14,291 nt of DNA from Christensenella sp. UBA941 (GCA_002293365.1 DBDD01000329.1:447-14737), one strand, 5' to 3'; shown: positions 1 to 6,457, counted from the first letter of the stretch. The notes: a model not told the origin generated them from the sequence alone. Program-made: numbers and translations.

Positions 1-50
1 GGCAGAGCTTGTCTCTGCCCTCATACAGGGCAAACACAAGGTTTGCCCCT
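1..50. repeat. Double-hairpin palindromic repeat, copy 1 (left end cut by window)
   Basis: Two GC-rich hairpins lie in tandem: GGCAGAG/CTCTGCC (1-19, loop CTTGT) and GGGCAAAC/GTTTGCCC (28-48, loop ACAAG), followed by CTACAG. The two halves are imperfect reverse complements of each other, so the hairpin loops are complementary. The layout matches the element at 6333-6394, and both are followed by ACAGAAT and a GCGTT within a few bases. The element abuts the 3' end of the minus-strand activase gene and contains its TAG stop (49-51). It could also end or stabilise that transcript, but there is no T-run typical of an intrinsic terminator. Confidence 0.6.
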
Positions 51-957
51 ACAGAATTGCGTTGTTATCGCCGCGCACCAGATTGATACCCGTCCCGGCC
101 ATGAGATTAACGATTTCTTTTTTCCGCGCGGCGGAATACGTTTCGCCCTTCATAGCGCCGCCTAGGCCATAGGCGGCGTATTTCGATTCTCCGAGCGAAT
201 TATAAAACATGAGCTCGACTTCGCCCTTTTGGTTTACCGCCGCTATATACCGCCCGATGGCGCGTAAATTTTCCGGCGAATCCGTCGCGCCGGGGATGAC
301 GGGGACGCGCGTTAGCAGCTTACAGCCCCTTTTCACGAGCAGCTCGTAGCCGGAAAGTATGGGCCCGTTTTCAACGCCCGTCAGCCGCCTATGCTCGTGC
401 GCGTCCAAGTGCTTTATATCGGCGATCCAAAGATCGACGGCGCCAATCAGGCTTTCGATCACGTCCTCCGGCGCGTAAAGGCAGGTTTCTATGGCCGTAT
501 GGCAGCCCGCCTCCTTCGCCTTTTCCAGCACAGCCTTGGCGAAGCGCGGCTGGAAAAGCGGATCGCCGCCGGAAAGCGTTATGCCGCCTGTTTCCCGGAA
601 GAATATCTCTTCCTTCTTGAACTCGCGTATCAGCTCATCCGCGCCGATTTCATACCCTGCGGCGGATATGGCCGAAGCCGGGCATACCAAAGCGCACCGC
701 CCGCAGCGAGCGCATTTAGTCCTCTCGATTTGTATGCCGCCTTCAAGGCATATGGCGCTTTCCGGGCAAGCCGCCGCGCACGCGCCGCAGCGTATGCACG
801 CCCGGGGATTATAGCGGATATCGACGCCCGCCCGCTTCCCTTCGGGATTATGGCACCAAATGCAGTCGAGCGGGCAGCCCTTCAGAAACGCGGTAGCGCG
901 TATACCCGGCCCGTCGTGTACGGCAAAGCGCTTGATATCGAATATTTCACCTTTCAT
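49..957 (-). CDS. Glycyl radical enzyme activating enzyme (radical SAM, with 8Fe ferredoxin insert)
   Basis: This 302-residue radical-SAM protein should cleave S-adenosylmethionine and abstract hydrogen from the active-site glycine of the GRE encoded just upstream. The radical-SAM CxxxCxxC is Cys28, Cys32 and Cys35 (GCPLDCIWCHNPEG), after the usual HDGPGIR stretch. A ferredoxin-like insert follows, with two CxxCxxCxxxCP motifs (Cys54/57/60/64 and Cys82/85/88/92). This is the layout of activases of dehydratase-type GREs, not of plain pyruvate formate-lyase activase. The SAM-binding GGE motif reads GGD (130-132), an acidic variant. The ATG at 957 has GGGGGAG seven bases upstream and lies 16 bases after the GRE stop, so the two genes are probably co-transcribed. 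The last residues (NAIL) and the stop fall at or inside the edge of a palindromic repeat, so the C terminus may have been remodelled. Family assignment is firm; the partner is inferred from position. Confidence 0.93.
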   Translation of the reverse strand: MKGEIFDIKRFAVHDGPGIRATAFLKGCPLDCIWCHNPEGKRAGVDIRYNPRACIRCGACAAACPESAICLEGGIQIERTKCARCGRCALVCPASAISAAGYEIGADELIREFKKEEIFFRETGGITLSGGDPLFQPRFAKAVLEKAKEAGCHTAIETCLYAPEDVIESLIGAVDLWIADIKHLDAHEHRRLTGVENGPILSGYELLVKRGCKLLTRVPVIPGATDSPENLRAIGRYIAAVNQKGEVELMFYNSLGESKYAAYGLGGAMKGETYSAARKKEIVNLMAGTGINLVRGDNNAIL

Positions 958-973
958 CTATCAGCTCCCCCGG

Positions 974-3094
974 CTAAACCCCGCCATAAGCCGTCCGGGC
1001 GATAATCTCGTCCTGTAAGTCCTTTGCAAGCTCCACAAAGTAGGCGGTATAGCCCGCCACGCGAATGGTGATATTTTTATGCTTTTCGGGCTCCCTTTGC
1101 GCCGCGAGAAGGTCTTCTTCGTTCACAACGTTGAATTGCGCATGGTTTATATTCAAGCGGACGAGCGCCATGAGCAACGCCGCGAATTTCTCGATTCCTT
1201 CCTGCGTGGCGAAAAACGATGGCAGGAATTTCATGTTCAGCAGCGTACCGTTGCTGCCGTATTTTGAGTCGATCCTGGATACGGATTTGAGCAGCGCGGT
1301 CGGCCCGCTTACGTCGCGGCCGTATACCGCCGACATGCCGCCGTCGGCCAAAGGCTCGCGAGCCTTGCGGCCGTCCATGGTCGCGCCAACGTTTTGCCCC
1401 ATCGGCACATGGGCGGATACGGTATAGAGCCCGGTATGGTAGCGGCCTCCCCGATAGTTCTTCTTGCCTTCGAGCCGCGACGCGAAGTACGCGACCCACT
1501 TCGCCGCGATTTCATCCACCCATGCAACGTCATTGCCATACTTGGGCGCGGCGTTTAAGAGCGTTTGCCGAAGGGCCTCTTCGCCGTCGAAATTGGAGCG
1601 CAGCGCCCCTAGCAGCCTCTTGGCGCTAAGCCGCTTTGTGTCATATACTAAATGCTTGACCGCCGCCATGCTGTCCGCGATGTTTGCGGGCTGAATCACT
1701 TGAATGCCGGAGAGATTGTATTTCGCGCCGCCCGCGGTAACGTCGATACCCGTTTCGATGCAGTTGTTTATAACCGAGGACAGGAACGGGCTTGGCAGCT
1801 CCTGCTGATGGACGCGCTCGACGACGGCGCAGGCCTCCAGCATCTTCTCCATAAAGTAATCCACCTGCCCGATAAAGGCGGCCTCGAGCTTTTCATAGGC
1901 GTCGTGATCCTCAAGGTTCCCCAAATCCGGCCCCATACGTTTTCCCGTAAGCAGGCATTTGCCGCCGTTTACCGCCAGCTCCAGGGCCTTGACCATATTG
2001 AACATGGCCGCGTCGCTCCAGCCGAGGCAATTGCCGTGCGAGGTAAGCTCGACGCAGCCGACGATGGCGTAGTTTACGGCGTCTTCCTTGGAGATGCCTT
2101 GGTTCATGAGCGCGGGGATTATGCTATTGTCGTTGAAAACCTGCGGCATGCCGCTGCCCTTGCCGATAACGCGCGCGCATTCCTCGACAAAGCGACTATC
2201 GCTGCGCTCGAATAGCCGCGCGGATAAATTGGGCTGCGGCAAAAGCAGGCTTGCCTGCGCCTTTAGGAAGATGAAGCTCAGTTCGTTGGACGCGTCGCCG
2301 CCGTCTATATCCTGCCCGCCCAAAGCGACGTTGAAGCCTATCGGGAACCCCGCGAAATACTTTGCGCTGTGGGAATTGCGCAGATAGACGATCTGATTGA
2401 ACTTTAGCCATAGGCACTGCGTTATCTCCAAAGCGCGCGCGCCGCCCATACGCCCCGCATCCAGATCCTTGCGGTAATACGGGTAGAGATACTGATCCAT
2501 GCGTCCGGGCGAAAACGAGCTTGCGTTTGATTCCATGTGCAATATGACGTACAAAAACCATAAGCTCTGCATAGCCTCGTGGAACGTTTCAGCCGGCCGG
2601 ATTGCGAGCTTTTCGCAAATACGCGCGACTTCGAGCAAATCGTCTTTATACGCGCCCGCCCCTGACAATTCTTTCGCCAAGGCCGCGTAGCGCAGCATAA
2701 AACGGCTGGACGCCTCGAGTACGATTATTAGCGAGCGATAGAAGATTTGCTTTCCGGGATCGGCCTCGGTATCCAGCTTTGCCGTTGCTTCTTCGCACAG
2801 CCCGGCCGGGCCCTTGGCTATCCACTTTTTCGTATCCGGGCAGATGTGCCCCTGGGCATGATCCTTTTGATTTATCTTTGCCACCAGGGCGATATCGTCC
2901 GTAAGCGGGCCGCAGGCTTCGCGAATCTTGTCCTCGAGCGACCTCTCTTTCCAGAACGGCTCGATCACACCGCGAAAGATTTCCGCGTCCTCCGGGCGCA
3001 CGTTAAAGCGATCCTGCGGACGCGACGGCAAGGAGTCAAGCTCCTTCGCCACCCAGGAAATCCCCGCCTCCGGAAATACCACGCCGGCGCGCAC
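974..3094 (-). CDS. Glycyl radical enzyme, main body (dehydratase-like PFL2 group), separated from its N terminus by a frameshift
   Basis: This frame encodes about 706 residues of a GRE. Joined to the fragment at 3118-3330 it gives about 785 residues, the usual family length. In joined numbering the thiyl-radical cysteine is Cys426 in GCVE with Glu428, an Asp (440) follows in GWSDAA, and the glycyl radical site is Gly760 in RVAGY. A His (162, GHICPD) matches in position the catalytic His of clostridial glycerol dehydratase. This set fits diol-dehydratase-type GREs better than pyruvate formate-lyase, but the substrate is unknown: where I recall SNGHS in diol dehydratases, this protein reads SNASS (268-272). 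The frame stays open upstream of its first usable start, a GTG at 3094 with no ribosome binding site, and encodes the conserved EPGELIVGNRT, so 3094 is not the true start. It is the middle gene of an operon with a shikimate-dehydrogenase-like gene and the activase. Confidence 0.9.
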   Translation of the reverse strand: MRAGVVFPEAGISWVAKELDSLPSRPQDRFNVRPEDAEIFRGVIEPFWKERSLEDKIREACGPLTDDIALVAKINQKDHAQGHICPDTKKWIAKGPAGLCEEATAKLDTEADPGKQIFYRSLIIVLEASSRFMLRYAALAKELSGAGAYKDDLLEVARICEKLAIRPAETFHEAMQSLWFLYVILHMESNASSFSPGRMDQYLYPYYRKDLDAGRMGGARALEITQCLWLKFNQIVYLRNSHSAKYFAGFPIGFNVALGGQDIDGGDASNELSFIFLKAQASLLLPQPNLSARLFERSDSRFVEECARVIGKGSGMPQVFNDNSIIPALMNQGISKEDAVNYAIVGCVELTSHGNCLGWSDAAMFNMVKALELAVNGGKCLLTGKRMGPDLGNLEDHDAYEKLEAAFIGQVDYFMEKMLEACAVVERVHQQELPSPFLSSVINNCIETGIDVTAGGAKYNLSGIQVIQPANIADSMAAVKHLVYDTKRLSAKRLLGALRSNFDGEEALRQTLLNAAPKYGNDVAWVDEIAAKWVAYFASRLEGKKNYRGGRYHTGLYTVSAHVPMGQNVGATMDGRKAREPLADGGMSAVYGRDVSGPTALLKSVSRIDSKYGSNGTLLNMKFLPSFFATQEGIEKFAALLMALVRLNINHAQFNVVNEEDLLAAQREPEKHKNITIRVAGYTAYFVELAKDLQDEIIARTAYGGV

Positions 3095-3117
3095 TCCGGC
3101 CGTGCGGTTGCCGACGA

Positions 3118-3330
3118 TTAGTTCCCCCGGTTCGATGGCGATTTCAGCGAGTCCAGCGCCGCCGCCAAGCTCTTGGCCCGCAAAAGCTGTTTGGGGTCGT
3201 TCGGATTCGCGCGGTAGACCTCTGTAATTATGCGCGCCTGCTCGATGGAAATAAAGCGAGGCTCGCTTAACATTTTTTCTTTTAGCGCCTCTATGCGTCC
3301 GGCGGGTTGAAGGCTGATCGGATTTTGCAT
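3118..3330 (-). pseudogene. N-terminal fragment of the frameshifted glycyl radical enzyme
   Basis: These 70 codons are the missing GRE N terminus. They contain GRIEALKEKML, SIEQARIITEVYRANPN and LLRAKSLAAAL, the stretch that opens most PFL2-type enzymes. About 62 codons are homologous; after DSLK the frame drifts into an unrelated tail (SPSNRGN) and stops. The ATG at 3330 has AGGAG seven bases upstream and lies four bases beyond the stop of the dehydrogenase gene, so this is the real start of the GRE gene. Adding one A at the AAA run (3142-3144) would read DSLKIAIEPGELIVGN, which restores the family's normal spacing without gaps. It is either a recent inactivating deletion, an assembly error, or, less likely, a recoding site. 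Confidence 0.85.
3141..3145 (-). other. Frameshift site in the glycyl radical enzyme gene
   Basis: On the minus strand the sequence GCTGAAATCGCC shifts from the N-terminal frame to the main frame. A single additional A, or a -1 slip, joins the two frames exactly where homology requires. The AAA run is short, and no X-XXY-YYZ heptamer in the right phase is visible, so programmed slippage is not well supported. Confidence 0.75.
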
Positions 3331-3334
3331 TGTT

Positions 3335-4201
3335 TCACTCCTGCCTCAGCGCTTTTTCGAGCGCGCGGTACATAACGTCCTTGTCGGGCTCCATGCCGGT
3401 CCACATCTTTATATTGATTGCGGCTTGATTGATAAGCATTCCCGCGCCGGTCGCGCAAGAAATACCCATTTTTCGCATTTTTTTGATCAGCGCCGTCTCC
3501 GTAGGATTGGGTATAACGTCCTGTACGAACATATTTGGCTTTATGGAGCCAAGATCGATATTCGGCAGCTCGTTTACATTCGGATACAGGCCGACGGAAG
3601 TCGCGTTTACCACTATGTCGGCGTCCGCGGATACGCTGTGCAAACCTGACCAATCCGCATAGCTGACTTGTGCGCCGGTATTGTTGCGTAGAATGGCCGT
3701 CAAAGCGTCGCCAAGCGCCCTATCCTCTACGCGGTTCACAATCGTTATTTGGCTTAAGCCCGCCAAAGCCATTTCGACGCAAATAGCGCGGGCCGCGCCG
3801 CCCGCGCCGAAAACCACGGCCTTTTTGCCTTGGACGCTGATATTGTTGGATTTAAGCGACATCATAAAGCCCTTGCCGTCGGTATTGTCGCCGAACAGCT
3901 TGCCGTTTGTATTTACGATTGTATTGACCGCGCCTATCAGCCTTGCCGCTTCGGATACTTCGTCGAGATAATCCATTACTTCGATTTTGTGGGGTATCGT
4001 GCAGTTGATCCCGCGCATCTTGAAGGCCTTGAGCCCCCTTATCGCGTCGCCAAGCTGGTCTTTTTCGACGTCTATAGTTAAAAAACGCCAGCGCTTCAGC
4101 CCCATATGCTCGAAAGCGGCTTCCTGGATTACCACGCCTGGATTTTCCGCCACGGGATGACCAAACACGCCGACCAGATTATCGAGATAATTCTGTTCCA
4201 T
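3335..4201 (-). CDS. Shikimate-dehydrogenase-like NAD(P)-dependent oxidoreductase with an altered substrate site
   Basis: A 288-residue protein of the AroE family. It has the catalytic domain, then a Rossmann NAD(P) fold with GAGGAAR (132-138), NATSVGLYP (199-207) and GAGMLINQAA (252-261). The catalytic Lys (72, NCTIPHK) and Asp (108, GDNTDGKGF) are present. The N-terminal motif that holds the shikimate carboxylate, normally GxPxxHSLSP, reads GHPVAENPGV (14-23) without a gap. Both serines are lost (to Asn20 and Gly22) and the later HN is QE (26-27). Canonical shikimate dehydrogenase activity is therefore doubtful, and a quinate-like or other cyclic hydroxy acid is possible. I chose the ATG at 4201 because AGGAGA lies six bases upstream; a GTG two codons earlier is less likely. 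It is the first gene of the GRE operon, four bases before the GRE start, which argues for a catabolic rather than aromatic-biosynthetic role. Confidence 0.85.
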   Translation of the reverse strand: MEQNYLDNLVGVFGHPVAENPGVVIQEAAFEHMGLKRWRFLTIDVEKDQLGDAIRGLKAFKMRGINCTIPHKIEVMDYLDEVSEAARLIGAVNTIVNTNGKLFGDNTDGKGFMMSLKSNNISVQGKKAVVFGAGGAARAICVEMALAGLSQITIVNRVEDRALGDALTAILRNNTGAQVSYADWSGLHSVSADADIVVNATSVGLYPNVNELPNIDLGSIKPNMFVQDVIPNPTETALIKKMRKMGISCATGAGMLINQAAINIKMWTGMEPDKDVMYRALEKALRQE

Positions 4202-4277
4202 AAACACTCTCCTATCTTAATTAGGTTCTTGTATAGCTATGGAAATCTGTCAAATGCGCTTTTCAGACTCTATTGCC

Positions 4278-4306
4278 ATCATATATATTCAAGACGGCGT
4301 TGTCAA
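4278..4306 (-). promoter_or_regulatory. Promoter of the dehydrogenase-GRE-activase operon
   Basis: On the minus strand a perfect -35 TTGACA (4306-4301) is followed after 17 bases by TATGAT (4283-4278). Transcription would start near 4271, giving a leader of about 70 bases to the ATG at 4201. This is the best sigma-A-type promoter match in the window. Confidence 0.75.
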
Positions 4307-4324
4307 CACATATAACCTAAATTA

Positions 4325-4348
4325 CTTTCATATGAAAGACAATATTGT
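4325..4348. promoter_or_regulatory. Two adjacent palindromes between divergent promoters (candidate operator)
   Basis: CTTTCATATGAAAG (4325-4338) is a perfect 14-base palindrome directly followed by the perfect 10-base palindrome ACAATATTGT (4339-4348). They lie between the -35 boxes of the two divergent promoters, where a regulator could act on both operons. No regulator gene lies in the window, and AT-rich DNA yields short palindromes by chance, so this is a candidate only. Confidence 0.4.
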
Positions 4349-4376
4349 TTGTATATAGATTTTTTGTGGAAAATTA

Positions 4377-4405
4377 TTGTTTTTACTCCGTATATCATGT
4401 ATGAT
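4377..4405 (+). promoter_or_regulatory. Promoter of the lactonase operon
   Basis: TTGTTT (4377-4382), a 17-base spacer and TATGAT (4400-4405). Transcription would start near 4412, only a few bases before the GGAGG ribosome binding site at 4417-4421. Confidence 0.65.
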
Positions 4406-4415
4406 AAATATACGG
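4388..4415. promoter_or_regulatory. Inverted repeat across the lactonase -10 box
   Basis: CCGTATAT (4388-4395) and ATATACGG (4408-4415) form 8-base perfect arms around a 12-base centre that contains the -10 box and run to the expected transcription start. The position suits a repressor operator. Function is inferred from location only. Confidence 0.4.
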
Positions 4416-4427
4416 CGGAGGAATTCC

Positions 4428-5531
4428 ATGAAGAATATATTAGTCTTTACTGGCAGCTATACTCAGCCCTTGCGTATTGGTACCGGACAAATTGTGGACG
4501 GCAACGGCGAAGGCATTACCGTGTTTCGCGCATCGGCGGACGGTAGGCTGACGAAACTGAGAAGCACCATTGCGCCAAACCCCACCTACCTTGCCTTGCA
4601 TCCGAGCAAGCGCGCTCTGTATTGTGTCAACGAGCTAAAAGAATATGAAGGCGTTGCGTCGTCGTCGGTATCGGCATACGCGCTGGATACGCAAACGGGC
4701 GCGCTCACTTTCATTAACCGGCGGCTTACGGGCGGCGAGGACGCGTGTAATATCTGCCTTAGCCCAAGCGCAGAGCATTTATTGGCTGCGAACTTCACCG
4801 GGGGCAGCCTGAGCGTGTTTCCTCTTTGCGCGGAGCACGGCATATGCCGCCCTTCCTGCTTTTTTCAGCACTATGGCCATAGTGCTGATCCGCTAAGACA
4901 AAAAGAGCCGCACGTTCATCAAGCTATTCCCGATCACTCGGGCAGGCATGTGCTCGTTTCCGACTTGGGAACCGATGAAGTGGCAGTTTACAGGGCTGAT
5001 TGGCCCAAAGGGCATCTTGCCCCCGCGCCGGATCGGAACATAAGAATTTTGCCCGGTATGGGGCCAAGGCTTTTAGCATTCAATCAAACCGGCGAGCGGC
5101 TTTATGTAATTACGGAAATGGGCAACGCGGTATTGGTGTACGCATACGACGATAAAACCGCCGCCGTAAGGCTGCTGCAAACGATATCCACGCTCCCGGC
5201 CGCGTGTTCTATAGAGAGCATAGCCGCTTGCGTCAAGCTGCATCCAAGCGGCAAATTTTTATACGCCTCTAACCGCGGCCACGACAGTATCGCCGTGTAC
5301 GGCATGGACTCGGACGGGCTGCTTTCCCCGCCCGTATTCCAGCCGTCCGGCGGCCGAACGCCGCGCGATTTCGATATTTCGCCTTCGGGCAAATTCCTTA
5401 TCGCGGGCAATCAAGAAAGCGATGAGCTGGCCGTCTTTACAATCGATACGCATAGCGGCATGCTCAGCGAATCATACAGGGCGGCGTGCGGCTCCGTTAC
5501 TTCGGTGCTAATCGCGGATATCGGAGAATAG
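4428..5531 (+). CDS. Lactonase, seven-bladed beta-propeller (6-phosphogluconolactonase type)
   Basis: A 367-residue cytoplasmic protein of the lactonase beta-propeller family (YbhE/Pgl-like), which hydrolyses sugar-acid lactones such as 6-phosphogluconolactone. Family signatures run in order through the blades: FTGSYT near the N terminus, PTYLALHPSKRALYCVNE, KEPHVHQAIPDHSGRHVLVSDLGTDEVAVY, GPRLLAFNQTGERLYVITE, FLYASNRGHDSIAVY and GGRTPRDFDISPSGKFLIAGNQESDELAVF. There is no signal peptide. I chose the ATG at 4428 because GGAGG lies six bases upstream; the open frame begins earlier but without a ribosome binding site. The gene diverges from the GRE operon and ends six bases before a second activase gene. 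Since 6-phosphogluconate dehydrogenase lies downstream, 6-phosphogluconolactone is the obvious substrate, but another aldono- or cyclic lactone linked to the divergent operon is possible. Confidence 0.88.
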   Translation: MKNILVFTGSYTQPLRIGTGQIVDGNGEGITVFRASADGRLTKLRSTIAPNPTYLALHPSKRALYCVNELKEYEGVASSSVSAYALDTQTGALTFINRRLTGGEDACNICLSPSAEHLLAANFTGGSLSVFPLCAEHGICRPSCFFQHYGHSADPLRQKEPHVHQAIPDHSGRHVLVSDLGTDEVAVYRADWPKGHLAPAPDRNIRILPGMGPRLLAFNQTGERLYVITEMGNAVLVYAYDDKTAAVRLLQTISTLPAACSIESIAACVKLHPSGKFLYASNRGHDSIAVYGMDSDGLLSPPVFQPSGGRTPRDFDISPSGKFLIAGNQESDELAVFTIDTHSGMLSESYRAACGSVTSVLIADIGE

Positions 5532-5537
5532 CGGTTT

Positions 5538-6290
5538 ATGATGGAAGCACTGATATTCAATCTGCAAAAATTCTCACTGCATGACGGCAGCGGGATACGC
5601 ACGAACGTGTTCTTTCAAGGCTGCAACCTTCGATGCAAATGGTGCGCCAATCCCGAATCGATGGAAATAGCGCATGATTTAACTCATGGAAAAGCAAAGC
5701 GCTATACGCTATGCGAGCTTATGGCAGAGCTGATAAAGGACAAGCCCTTTTACGACGCGAGCGGCGGAGGCGTAACGCTAACAGGCGGAGAACCGCTTTT
5801 GCAATATGAATTTGTCTTAGCCCTCTGCGACGCTCTTCACGCGGCAGATATCCGTGTAAACCTTGAGACTGCGGCAAATGTTTCCCCGGATATATTCAGG
5901 CGCGTTGCTCTAAAATGCGACGCGATTCTCGCCGATCTCAAGCATTACGACCCTTCGGCGCACAAACGCGGCTGTGGCGTGGATAACGCGCTAACTATCG
6001 AGAACATCCGATATGCGCTGCAAGCGGGCGTACATACGATAATTCGCATTCCTATCATTCCCGCTTTCAATAATTCCGCGCGGGATATGCGGGAGTTTGT
6101 ACGCTTGCTGGGGAACATTGGCGTGCGGGAAGTACACCTGCTACCATTCCATCAGCTGGGGGAAAGCAAATATAACGACTTGAACATTGACTATGCGTAT
6201 GCGGGTATTCCGCAGCTGCATAGCGAGGATATGGAGCCGCTTGCGGAGATTTTGCGAAAGAACGGCCTTCAAGTGCAAATAGGCGGCTGA
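5538..6290 (+). CDS. Second glycyl radical enzyme activase-like radical SAM protein, without ferredoxin insert
   Basis: A 250-residue radical-SAM protein of the PFL-activase family. It has HDGSGIRT, the CxxxCxxC cysteines 29/33/36 (GCNLRCKWCANPES), GGVTLTGGEPLL with the SAM-binding GGE (83-85), DLKHYD, and IPIIPAFN. After the cysteine motif it passes almost directly to the helix before GGE, so the two-cluster insert present in the activase at 49-957 is absent. ANPES resembles the SNPESQ of insert-bearing GRE activases more than the CHNRD of PflA, so this may be a derivative that lost the insert. The ATG at 5538 has GGAGA ten bases upstream, inside the lactonase 3' end, which suggests translational coupling; a second ATG follows at once. 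No GRE lies beside it. Its target could be the divergently encoded GRE or one elsewhere. Confidence 0.9.
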   Translation: MMEALIFNLQKFSLHDGSGIRTNVFFQGCNLRCKWCANPESMEIAHDLTHGKAKRYTLCELMAELIKDKPFYDASGGGVTLTGGEPLLQYEFVLALCDALHAADIRVNLETAANVSPDIFRRVALKCDAILADLKHYDPSAHKRGCGVDNALTIENIRYALQAGVHTIIRIPIIPAFNNSARDMREFVRLLGNIGVREVHLLPFHQLGESKYNDLNIDYAYAGIPQLHSEDMEPLAEILRKNGLQVQIGG

Positions 6291-6332
6291 TATAATGCGT
6301 GAAACTAAGTATGCGGTGACTAAATCGTAAAC

Positions 6333-6394
6333 CTGTAGAGGCGAACTGTGTTCGCCCGCAATACACCACGGGCGAACACAGTTCGCCCCTACAG
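6333..6394. repeat. Double-hairpin palindromic repeat, copy 2 (complete)
   Basis: Arms of 26 bases (6333-6358 and 6369-6394) match at 25 positions as an inverted repeat around a 10-base centre. They start with CTGTAG and end with CTACAG. Each arm is itself a hairpin (GGCGAAC/GTTCGCC) with complementary TGT and ACA loops. The same plan appears at 1-50 with changed stems that still pair. It fills most of the 167-base gap between the second activase and the kinase. The rest of that gap shows nothing I can assign. It may be a small non-autonomous element or a structured RNA; no transposase is nearby. Confidence 0.8.
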
Positions 6395-6457
6395 AATATC
6401 GCGTTAATCAGCGTGTGCCTAATTTGAAGGCTTAGCAGTCGGGAATAGGTGAACCTT

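Noticed and set aside
1..50. Copy-1 hairpins as an intrinsic terminator for the GRE operon
   Set aside because: The hairpins are strong but no T-run follows on the minus strand, and the architecture matches a repeat family.
391..1005. Long plus-strand open frames over the activase and GRE genes (for example 391-1005 and 1652-2215)
   Set aside because: They lie antisense to genes with clear family motifs, show no recognisable domain and follow from the GC-rich codon use of the true genes.
3130..3150. Programmed -1 ribosomal frameshift in the GRE gene
   Set aside because: There is no slippery heptamer in phase, and I found no strong downstream stem; a mutation or assembly error is simpler.
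974..3330. Assignment of the GRE as pyruvate formate-lyase, choline TMA-lyase or hydroxyproline dehydratase
   Set aside because: It has a single GCVE cysteine rather than the adjacent Cys-Cys of formate-lyase, no microcompartment genes are nearby, and the motif around the cysteine and the pocket differ from what I recall for hydroxyproline dehydratase.
4226..4254. Second minus-strand TTGACA (4254-4249) as a promoter in the dehydrogenase leader
   Set aside because: The only -10-like sequence, TATACA, is 13 bases away, too close for sigma-A recognition.
6333..6394. CRISPR repeat unit
   Set aside because: There are only two distant copies, in inverted-repeat form, with no spacer array and no cas genes.
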